NCBI RefSeq assembly: GCF_910592395.1
Contig: NC_088325.1
Span: 15,376,109 to 15,440,108, forward strand
DNA from: Lineus longissimus
Lineage: Eukaryota > Nemertea > Pilidiophora > Heteronemertea > Lineidae
Direction of reading: 5' to 3'
Length of the DNA: 64,000 nt
The notes under the pieces are model-generated. The model saw only the letters and a list, made by a program, of their open reading frames with translations, was not told where the DNA came from and did not search any database. The position numbers were made by a program, and so were the translations under genes. Numbering within the stretch: position 1 is the first letter of the stretch; every line of letters begins with the position of its first letter. Of the stretch, positions 28,901 to 40,900 are shown piece by piece.

Positions 28901-31900
28901 CTGGTCTTTTCCCTTGCAGCATATCGGACCCAGCTATAACATAGGGTCCGAGGCCAGGTTGTCCTCAGAGTTGGCCTACGACTTGGATATATAATATCAA
29001 CAAAGGCGAACAGTTTTAACCATTTTTTTATGATTTCCAATGCGAGCAGAGCTGGGTTATGTTCAGGAACGCTACTTTCTGATTCTTCAGCCTTGTTTGG
29101 AGAAACTAGTCCTGCCACCTACCCTAAAGGTGGCAAACTAAACAGTAAGTACACGACGGCATTCCTCTCACTTCTCGTGGTGGTCTGTTCTGTAGTGTTA
29201 CTCAGGTTTCTGTGGTTTTCGTTTCGTTTAGATTTGAACTGAGGTTTGTTTCACCGTAATAAGACCTGGGCAGCTCGCTCAAGCATTTTGTTAAAGGGAT
29301 ACTATAGGCAAGACCCAGGGGTGCGAGGTTCAAGATGTACATGTCTCTACTTTCTCACAGTACAGCCCAAGTTTGAACACTGCTGATCCTCTGAGAGAGC
29401 CACCTACTGGTAACTTTGTGAACATGAATCTGCCCATCTTGCTCTCTCTATAGTCTCCCTTTAACAAACCGAGGTCAGGTTATTGTGGTACAGACAATAC
29501 CTAGCTCTCTCCTAACCTTTTCACTTCCTTTTTTCCAGTCCAGATTTGAGATTAGAATTACAGTTTCACCTGTGTGCTTAATTAGTTGATGGATACAGGA
29601 TATTTAACAGCCTGCATTCTTTTATTGGGGGCCCCAACTCGCATTCCAATATTTTGGATTCAAAGTTATCTCTTTCTAAAATTACCTTCGATATCTTATT
29701 AGCTTGGTTCTGGTTTAATCTTTAACCATTAGATGGCGTTGGATTCAATCCTCACCTATCCTATCCCCTGAAAGTCCATCATGTAATTAGGTACATATTG
29801 TTTCCGCCTTACTTAACCCTTTAAGGACAACTTTGTGATCTGATACGGGTATAAGAATGGAAATCATTATGTGAATGGGGAAAGAAACAAGCCTATAGCA
29901 ACAAAGATACAAACCGTCCTGAAGGGGTTAAACTTATCGCTATTTTTCCTCCAAATATTCGTTCCTCATCCACTCGTTCATCTCCAGGAGAAGACCCAAG
30001 CAACTACCAGCTGATTGGTCAAGAGGCAGGGGGCAGAGTTCAACAACTGGCCAATGGATCACTACTGATAACGGATGCCTTAGCAACAGACCATGGTTAC
30101 TACCTGTGCCACTCCAGTAATCAGATCGGTGCGGGACTCAGTAAAGTTGTCTTTCTGACTGTGCACAGTAAGTATGAAGATGAAATGACATGTTGTGTCC
30201 TTGGGTCAGGCATTTCACTCCCTCTTTTGTACTTAATTCATTGCCAAGATGCCAAAGTAGTACATCCATCTTTTCTTCTTCAGTTCCTGCTCGATTTGAC
30301 GACCCGGAAAAGAACTACACGGTCCTGATGGGGCGAAACATCACCATGGACTGTGAGGCTGTTGGCGACTCCCCGATCTCAGTCGCGTGGAGTTTCAATG
30401 GTGACTCCCTCCACTGGCAGTACAATGACCGCCTCACAGTCACACATCTCATAACCAGCCGCGGCAAATCCAAAACCTCCTACTTGAAGGTGGCGCCATC
30501 TTTACGTGAAGATACTGGTTTCTATGTTTGTACGACACAGAATAAGTTTGGCCACGACTCGATCATGATACGTCTGACGGTCCTGGAGAAACCAGAGGCC
30601 CCCTCTGGTATCGATGTGGAGAAGGTTGACAGTCGTAGCGCCCTCTTAATGTGGAAAGCACCGTTTGACGGAAACTCGGAGATTACGAACTATGTCATCC
30701 AGTACAAGAACTCGTCAGGAACCTGGGATCCTCCGCAAGGGAATGTCTCCGTCAGTGGGAAATTATCACGGTCAACGTTAGATGGGCTGCATCCTTCCTT
30801 TACCTACCATGTCCGCGTCATCGCCAATAACTCTGTCGGCCTCGGAACACCGAGTAACGTCATCGTCTTGACGACGACAGAAGAAGCACCTAACGGACCT
30901 CCAACGGCTGTCCATGTTGAATCCACGGGATCACAGTCCCTGAAAGTGCTATGGGAACCCCCAGAGAAGGATAAACAGAATGGTCTCATCAAGGGCTACT
31001 ACGTGGGTTATAAACAGTTTAACAGCACGCAGCCATTCATGTATCTCACGAAGATGGTCGATGTGAACTTCAAGGGTGAACAGGATATCAATAACTTAGA
31101 GAAATTCACAAAGTATGAGGTGCATGTGCAGGCGTTCAATCGGAAGGGGGCCGGGCCAAGATCAGAGACTGTGGGAGTACTCACTCTGGAAGATGGTGAG
31201 TAGGCGCTGAACTGAACTTTTATTGATCAATCGAACTTGAACTTATTTGTGCTAAGTAACAAACAATCGTGATTCTTGACTTGATAAACTTATTAACCAA
31301 GCATCCTGTTTTGTTACAGTCCCAAGTCAGCCACCCCAAGGAGTGTACGCCACGGCGCTGAGCTCGCAAAGCATCATGGTCCTCTGGTCACCTCCGCCCC
31401 TATATACCCTCCACGGTGTCCTACAAGGCTACAAGATACTCTACAAGATCGTGAGGGAAGACGAAGGTGAGTGGATTAGTTGCGTGCCACTGATACACCA
31501 TTTGGTAATGTTGGCCCAGTCACTCTGTCTTTGACCAGGGAGGGAGCGCTAGCTACTCATGTTTCTCACTTAGAATAGGTCTAGCCTAGTGACCTACCAA
31601 AGGTTCAACTTAACGATTATGCCACATCGTCGCTCTCTCTATCTTCATCAACTTGTAAACTCTCCTTCAGATGAAAGTGATGCCCAGTTCGTGACCTCTA
31701 AAGAGCTCAAGGTCGTTATCCAAGGACTTGAGAAATACACCAACTACAGCGTACAAGTCTTGGCTTACACTCGTACCGGGGAGGGCGTCCGCAGCCGACC
31801 GATTCACGTACGGACCCAACAGGATGTACCTCATAGGCCCGCCGACATCAAGGCATTACCGGTCGGGGCTGATCAGATCCTGGTCTCATGGAAACCACCG

Positions 31901-34900
31901 CTACACCCGAACGGGATGATCACCAAGTATATTGTTTACATCAAACATCATGAGAAGGAAAGGGTGAGTGGCTTGTTGTATTGCTCATAGATGGCAGTCT
32001 TGTCTCTTGAATTGATTCCTTGCTTCAATTTTAGAGCGTTATGAATTTGATAGCTGCTGACATCCATGAACAACACACTTAACTCCCATGATTCTCTTAT
32101 TCCAGCTCGTGGAAGAGAAGTACGACGCTTCCCCCCCAGCTCTGAGTCACATGGCCCTAGGCCTCCTCAAAAACTACCAGTACAGTTTCTCCGTGTCTGC
32201 GATGACTGTCCGTGGAGAGGGTGAACGGACCCGTGAAGTCACACAGACACCGGTGAAAGAGGTCGCTGCTCGAGTGGCGAGTTTCTCCAGTATATCCATG
32301 TCGCCATGGAAACATGACGTGCTGTTACCGTGCCAAGCTGTTGGGGAGCCTCGGCCGACGATTGAGTGGAAGAAGAGGTAGGGTTGGTTTTGTTGATCTT
32401 TGCGTCAGCAAGGAACTTCAATCAGTGCACTACAAAACAACATACTCGTGCATCAATTAGGAACAGATGACATGTTGGTCTGGTAGTCTACCATTGTTCT
32501 ACTCCAAAGGGCCTAGCCTTATAGTACCCATAGTGAGATAAAGATGTGGGCCTAGAAGGAAAGACTGGCCAACTCCGAGATGACAGTATCAAGGCTGCTG
32601 CCAACTCTCAAAAGAATCGCAGCCAGGATGCAGTGTCTGGTGTCGCTCAAGAGACACCAAGTCACCAGCCTCTCCACCATGGTGCCACCAAGTCACCAGC
32701 CTGTCCACCATGGTGCCACCGAGCACCAGCCTGTCCACCATGGTGCCACCAAGTCACCAGCCTCTCCACCAAGTCGCCATTTAACCATGTTCATAAATCA
32801 TCTGTAATAAGCTCATTCCAAAACTCAATTAATTTCAACCATCATGATGAACATCCCGATCCTTCCAGGGGCCAGCCGCTACGTACCAACGAACGCATCC
32901 GTATCCATCCGAATGGTTCACTCGAAATAAGTAACGTCCAGAGTTCTGATGCTGCAAACTACACGTGTCGGGCCTCCAATGTTTACGGAGCAGACGAGAT
33001 TACAATATCATTGGTCGTTCAAGGTGAGTCACTTTTCATCCTGGTTTCTGTACACTTTGAGCCATTGGATATTTTCTGATCGAATAATGGAAGAGACTTT
33101 GTCTCTGCAAGCATATCTGGAACTGAATATAGAATTGCAACTTTAGCCTAGGTTTAGGCCCTAGTTATAATGAATACTTCTTTGGCGATTCAAAGTTTGT
33201 TGAACATCTTTCCCGGACCCTGAACCCACCTGACACTATGCAGCTGCTCTATGTTCCTTAGTTAGGTGAGAACAGGTGTTGAAAATATGGAGGAAAATTT
33301 ACCCTGGAGAGACACACCAGAAAACTTAGTTTTATGAATTGAATATAACTGATAACGTCTCGCCTATCCACAGTGACGAGAAACTTTGAAGGTAGGACTC
33401 TGCCTGAGTTTACGGCATTGCATCTGTGGATTTATAGACAATTATGTTTTAGTTGTCATGGTTTCGTTGATGCTTGGACAACAAGTTAATGTTCATGTAT
33501 GTTGTTCTGTTGAGCCATGACAGAGTTATGCATTTTGTTTGTTATTTGTTTGAGAGTGTTGATTCTTACGTTTTAACACAAGTAATTCTTTACTCGCAAG
33601 TCAATCGTGATAGGACCAGTAAGTATAAGGTCATGTGACTTCTCACATGACCTATTGTTGTGACGTGCACCTATTGTTCATTGGCCGGCATGCATGATTT
33701 GACTGTTCTTTTATTTTCACCCGATTTCATCCTTTTGTATATCGTTACTAATTCCACCAGTTTCGGACTCTTTGGAAGGTAATGATAGTTCATTGAATGG
33801 CCATTAGATGGCTTTGCTGTGATATAGCTGCAGAAATACTCCACTGCGATGTTAACCCAAGCTGTGTAAAGTACTAACACTTCAGTGACTAAGATAAAGT
33901 AACACTGATTGTAACCTTGGGCAGGTCACTCTTTAGTTCCTCCTTTGTTTATGACTTGGTTATCTCAGTATGCGTGTGTTTATGACGATGGTATTCAGTT
34001 GGATTGAGATACATGTAACTAGAATTAGAACTTGGACCTTTCCTTCTCCACTTTGAACATTATGATAATCAAAATCAGAGGAAGACGATTAGACTTTGAT
34101 GTTAGAAATGTTATTTTTAATCATTTCTTTTTTGTCTCCCCATCCCCATATTGTTGTCTGGATAGTATAGTGCAGTGATCTGTGTGTTGTAAACCCAAAC
34201 TCCTCCTCAAAAGTTAAAGTTAGAAATCCTTTGTTAAAATTCTGCAAGAAGTTAACGTGATCTTTCAGGTCATTAGGTTTAGACGAGACTTTTTTATACC
34301 TTGGTTAGTGTGCCCACCGCTAGGCGAGTAACTGAAAATGTGAAGAAAAAAATGTCTTCTCATTTAGCAAGCCTGCTGCACTCAAAATCGTCAAAAACAG
34401 AGAAAACATTTTTTTTTTATTCCACCCTCCTCAGCTTGTCCTTGGATGAAAATGCTTGCTAACCAAGGTATAAAAAAGTCTCATCTTACTACTAAAGCAA
34501 GCATGGCATACATAATGTATCATAAAGTTAGTATAAAGAAAACCGCACGTTTGTGTGCAGTAACTTGCAAGCTGTGTAGATACTAACCCAGTCTGTCCTC
34601 AACGTCTACCAGATCAACTATGCATGGTTCCACTCGATGTGAAACGCTTTACAAAAACACATCATTATACAATTATCAATTTTCATAGAATTTTATCAAA
34701 TGCTCTCGTGTCCATTGCTCCACTTCTTGGAATCGAACATTTTACGCTCTCATTAAGTACGGCTCAGGAAATGATGCTCTGAATTCTCATCACAATGATT
34801 CAGATTTGGCGAATCCTTGACACAATTTGATTTGAGATATTTTTATATCCTGAGCACAGCTACCTTACTTATTCTAGCACACGAGTTCCTTTCAACCAAG

Positions 34901-37900
34901 GCACTCACTTTTCTGCACAATTTACGCTATTCTAGACACCATGTTTTTCACAAAAAGATTATTTGAAAGTCAGTTTCAGCAAGATGATCAGTAGTTCAAT
35001 CATGAAGAGGGAATGTCTCAAGATAACGTGAGGCCGGCACTAGTGCTAGTTACTGAGTTCCAGTATAGAGAGCAGTTCTTGGCTGCATCCAGAAATGTAC
35101 ACAACTTATTCTGCAAACCGTTTATCGATACTTTTGTATATGCAGCGTCTGAATTTCTTATTTCATTGATGACTTTTTCAGCTCCACCAAAAGCACCGAC
35201 ACCAACTGTTGCCGCGGTAACGTCATCATCAATACAGATCAACTGGCGATCGGGAAGTAACGGAGGTAGTGCTACACAAGGTGGGTATACAGGGTGTCAC
35301 GATAAACAGCTGTCTTGAGCTGATATTGTCATAGCCAGGGTATCAAACTTGACATTGATCTAATTGAAAGTTTCATTTCAATGAAACCCTGTACTCTTTG
35401 ACAAGACACATCATTCTTGGACAAACAGTAAAGGTGACACTATATTTCATTGCAGGCTTCATCTTCTTCTACAAGAAGGCATTCCAGGACTGGAAATACG
35501 TCAAACTCAAGCCGCAGGTGCGCTCTTACACGGTCAATGAACTGTATTGTGGGACACTCTATAAATTCCAAGTGCAAGCATTCAACAGAGCAGGGCTCGG
35601 TGAAATGAGTAGGATTGTGGCTGCAAAGACCAACGGTTCCAGTGAGTAGGCTTCTTTACCTTTTGGCCGTAATTGGTGTAACTAAAAACAGCAGTGATAT
35701 GCATCATGCCTCAGAGTGAAAGTAAGATCAGTGGACTTGTCCCCTGGGATTCAGGGGTTAATCATCAATAGCTGAATGTGCCTGTGATGCATATTCATGT
35801 CCGATATCCACAAAATGAAAAGCCCACTTGATGTGGTGATGCGTTCATTCACAGAGGAGTACCTCCTTCGTCTTCTCAAGTAATTTTCTATGATCATCAA
35901 ACAAACTGACGTAATGTACATGGTAGTATTTGCATTGCTGTGCGTACATACAGTACAGCACTGGTGCAGTTCTGAGAAACTTTAAAGTAGTTGTTGGAAG
36001 CCATCACCATTCTAGAGTTGGTGAAGACAGAAGACAAGCTTCCCTCATCGTTTTCATGTCTTCACGATGGTGTCTGTCTCATCGCTCAGTGGAGGACTTA
36101 TCTTACAAGCCTCAACTTTAAGATTCCGAAACAATCTATCAATTTCGCAAAAGTCCCTGCTCCCTCTGACCAGAAAGTTCGTGTCTGATTATTTGGATAT
36201 CATGTGTACTCTGTGGCTGATCGGAGTCGTGATTTTATGTGGATTCGTTGTTGGCATAGTTTCCGAAAAGGTTCTACGCTTTTCTACGGTTCCCGGTTTG
36301 GGTGATTATAAAACAAAGGCAGAAGGTCCGGCGCAGAGTATGCTAGATAGTGCAGAGGGTCCGGCGCAGAGTACGCTAGATAGTGCAGAGGGTCCGGCGC
36401 AGAGTACCCTAGATAGTGCAGAGGGTCCGGCGCAGAGTCCACCAGATAGTGCAGAGGGGGCGTTGAATCATACATTTCAAATTGAAAATTCTGGCAGAGG
36501 ATTTATAGTTCATGAGGCTGAGGATAAGGATAACTTAGGCAAGTTGGGGAGATATTGTTATGATCAAGTTGACTGCGTTGCCACTAAAGTCGGATAGACT
36601 AGCCAGTTTACTGATGCCTTTTCTCTCTCTATCCAAATCTGACTCCAACAGTTTTCCACCCAGTCACATTTCTGATAATTTGAATATCTTTTTTCCTCCC
36701 CTCAGCTCCGATCATGCCAGCGCAGAGCCTCCTCATCAAACAGCTTAACTCAACATTCCTCGTCCTTGACCTCAAGAAATGGCAAGATGGCGGCTGCCCG
36801 ATCACATCGTATTCCATCCGATATTGTGTGTGGGGCGACACCACGTGGAGGACTGTCTCAAATCATATAGATCCCGCAGTGGTGAGTCTCGTTTTATATG
36901 ACTTGTGATCAGTCATGTAAGGATCCCCGATTGGCAAGTTGTTGCCAAACGAGGGGGGTAGTTGCCCGAATTGGCAACAACTTGCCGATCAGGGATCCTT
37001 GTTTGGCTGGTGAAGTTGACTGGATCTGTTTCATGAATCCAAAGGCCTAACTGCTCCCTGATCATAAACTTGCTCCCACAACATCAAGCTTGGTGAAGTG
37101 TTCTTCAGATAGATCTGAACAGAGCTACTTGGCTGACCTCTTGTTAAACTGTAATAGTGTGATGTTACACAGCCCGGTCTCGTGGAGAATATTGTCAGTC
37201 CAAGGTCCTCTGCTCCACTTCTCATGCTAATCAATGTCACATACAGCAGTATAATCGTCAGCATTTACGCAATCCTCGTCGCAATTAAAAACATGGACAT
37301 CTGGCTAAGTGGCTAATCAAATATAGCAGCCAAGAGTCATTAACTAATCAGAAGGTCAGCTTCGATCGATCAGAGTCGCTGCTTAATTATCTCCGTAATG
37401 AATAAGACTATAGACTTATGAATTGATTGGGCGAATAATTCATGACTGAATCTTAAATACTGGACGATAGCAGATACTCAGAGACGTACGCTATAATAAG
37501 AGCAAGTTACGTACGCTAGTGCCAGTGGGGACGTGATCGTCATTACGCCAATACTGTGGTATCATTAGTGATGGGATCACATGTGCGAGAGTCCTCAGGG
37601 TGGAGGTTGGTGTTTCAGAGACGCTCGGGAGGAATAGCATGTGTGTGAGATGTGAGTTCTTCAGTCATGTTGCTCATTCAAGCTTTGCAGTTCTGTGAGT
37701 TTAATGAGGATGTTGATACCTCAAGCCATGATTCTGTGTGCTAGATTTGGATATCAGGAAGTGTCACTGTCAGTTCTCAGCTGTCTCTTGTGTCATTGTC
37801 GACATCTCCAACACTTCCGCCGAGATTATTTGTGCCATCACGATGTGCTCCTAGGCTTGGCTACCGGTAGTTCTTAGGTCTTGTGTTGTCTGTCATGTTT

Positions 37901-40900
37901 GTTGATGAGTTTGTGCTAGTTTACAAGTATATGCTCTGATACTGTGTGCCATATGCCAGATTGGTGTTATTATTTGATATACATGTAGTTTCATGTAGTG
38001 TTGGAAGATAATCATGCAAGTCCTATCTTTCTAATTTACCGATTTAAAGCGTTGTTTTGTTATGGCAAAGTTTGGAACATGAAAACCTTGAGAATTGGGT
38101 AAATTTTACAATTCTGATGGAGAAATTTGTTTGTGTCAGTGTTGGGTAAGTTGTTAATGCCCTTGTGTTCATGTGTGTTGAATGACCCTGGATTCCTAGA
38201 ACGCCACAGAGTCACTCCACCATTCCAATGATTAATACTGTTGTGGTCTTTGTAAGATACAGCGTACTACGCATCACACAGACTTATCTCTCCTGAGGCC
38301 TTTATGCAATACATCAAAGGTGGTCATTACACGAGGGACTTTCGTGGAGTTGTATATCAGCGAGATTCATCAAGTGATATCATGTCATTCCTGCAACATG
38401 ACAGATCATGGCTTAGAACCAAAACTCAAAGTTTAAAATGTAATTGAAATGGTTTGGCCAAGTTCATTTTCATTGGGTTGAGAGATTCAGGGGATTTTAA
38501 AGTGCTCCATGTTTTCTTAGCTGTAGTGAGTTGAGTGACAGAGCAAGCTTTCCTGTGTGCACAGCCTCAAGTCCTTGGGTTAAATTCAATTATGGACCTG
38601 CGATTTCACTTAACGGTGTGTAATGGGTTGTGAGGCTGGCATTCATATAAACGATGTCCTTGACTTGCGTGCGATGGATTTGTCGGTGGCTTATGCTGAT
38701 TGGTTACTGATCAGTGCAGGAGTATACTTTTGATATTCTCAAGTGCGGTGAGGCCATAAAGTGTTAGGCTGTGCTGATCTCAGAAACCTTGCCACTTTCT
38801 CCACTATGTAGGCCAGAATGAGTTAACATTGAACAGGTTTAGTGCTGACGTTAGGAGATTCTTGTGCAGATTCATAAGAAAAAACTTTAGAAGTTTACAA
38901 ATGTTGGAATGTGGCTCGAGATTGCACTAAAGAAACCTGGCTCTCATCTGGCGAACCAGTGTGAGAGGGGATGCTACAGGTTGATGATAAGTTACCTCTT
39001 AACTTGCCTTTATTACCAACAGCGCTGAGGCCGAGGGAACGAGCTCTAGGTTTCTAGTTGTTTCGATTTGCTACGTTATGAACTGGGGAAACATCATGGT
39101 CGCAACTAAATGGTTTCAGGTGTGATCACCAATTTATCTGTTCTAGGATGGGGTGGGAACCCTCTTCATTACAGCGTTGAGGGGAGCTAACTAAGGAATG
39201 GTGTAACACCAATAGTTGCTGATCCAGGGGGACACCAGGAGACATCATCCCCTAGGGCTGATCCAGGAGCCGGAAGAAGAGGGGGCGTGCACTGCATTTC
39301 TCATCAAAATTCCTGGTGTGTTCCAAAATGTCATGGTCAATTTCGATTTTTCATGAATCAGGAGGGTAAAGAGGGAGCTGAACCCATGAATCCTGGTGAA
39401 ACGCACATAGCAGTATCTGTTCCCTGATGAAACCCATCGGTCACACTTTACCTGAGCATGCTCAGTTCTTGCTACCTGTGCTGATTGAGTAGTAATCACA
39501 AGTCGCAATCGAACAGATCTAAGCACCCTCTGATCATTCTAGTGAGCAGCGTCTCAGGTTTTAGCGCAGTTCAAACGTTTCATTGGAAGTATTGCCTGTC
39601 TGTGTCTCCAGTATTGGTGAAGTCACTCCGCTCAGGATGAACTCGTGATCACAGTCTCAACAGAGTCTCTAACTACATGTGGCTGAACTCGAACATTTGG
39701 CCGGAATATTGTGGACGTTATCATTTCTCTGTGTCATCTCATCGTTGTTTTCTTGTCGGATGTCAACATTGGAATAGCTTGTCTATTCAGGCATTTCACA
39801 ACATTCCTGACATCAAGACTGCAGAACAACAGTTACACCTCACCAGTTATAAGGTTGATCCACCTAATCCACCTAATCCACCTAATCCACCTGAGATGAT
39901 CACTTAAGTGTCTCTCAAGCTTGATATCGTTTTCTCTGTTACGATTATTTTAGCCAGAAAAGCAGAAACAGAAGATCAAAGTGGACGTAAGTCGTTAGAA
40001 AATAAGTGCTGCCATCTAGTGGAATGAACATGATTAGAGGCGTGCATTCCCATAACTTTCCTCAAAACCAATCTCACCTCTTCCAGTAGCTTTTACTGCC
40101 ACCTTTAGGATGAGACAATATCCTCTTTTTTGTACGTAACTTGGTAGGAGAGTGTGATGGTGTGGTGGTGAGAGTGCCAGGCTCCCCACTATGAGGTCAT
40201 GGGTTAGGATCCCCTTCAATGCACTTAGCTCTTTCCTGTTAGAGTTTGCAGGTTTTGAATGAGAGTGCTTAGTAGCTGCTCCCTAACGTTACCCAGGAGA
40301 TCCTGGGATGACAAAACCTTGAGCAAGAACCTGGCCATGGAAAAGCACTATGAATGATAAACATTTTATTAGAAATCGGGGCAGGGTCTTCTTTATTGGG
40401 ACAGGTACCCTCCTATTCCTCCCTCGCCTAGGCATCTAACCTCACCAACTTGGCCCCCAAGGTATCTTGTACAAGGCGACATGATGTAAATGTTTCACTT
40501 GTACCTTCACCGCTCTGTTCTCATGAAAGACACATGCTTCTAATCCATAGCAACGCCACAACTCTCAATATTCATGCAATAAAACATTCAGCGTATCACC
40601 TGACAGATGCTGATATCTTTAGCAGACGATCTTGATAATGCAAGCAGACGCACTCGAGACAAACAAATACCAACTCAGTTGTGGTTACTGGTAAAGGTTA
40701 AACTTCAACCAAAATCAAAATTGTGTGGATTTGAATGAAAGATTATACACTGGTCTGTATTATCAGGTCAAATTCGCCCCACCACTTTATCCATTCAACT
40801 GTGATGTAACACCCTCGTGCTCTGTGGTAAGACACGCTGACCTCATGCTCTGTGGTAAGACACGCTGACCTCATGCTCTGTGGTAAGACGCGCTGACCTC

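Larger units (their letters stand above)
28877..29987 (+). other. Intron within Ig8
   Basis: 1111 nt, containing the candidate 54-nt cassette (29091-29144) and a TTAA-flanked MITE-like element (29295-29460). The rest shows nothing. Confidence 0.8.

Noticed and set aside
36067-36597. Intronic ORF as an alternative Dscam transmembrane exon
   Set aside because: No AG in the phase required after FN5 was found upstream of the hydrophobic stretch; the frames reached from candidate acceptors stop quickly.
36781-36795. YY1-like aagatggcggc in the FN6a exon
   Set aside because: The bases encode the conserved Q-D-G-G-C motif, so protein constraint explains them.
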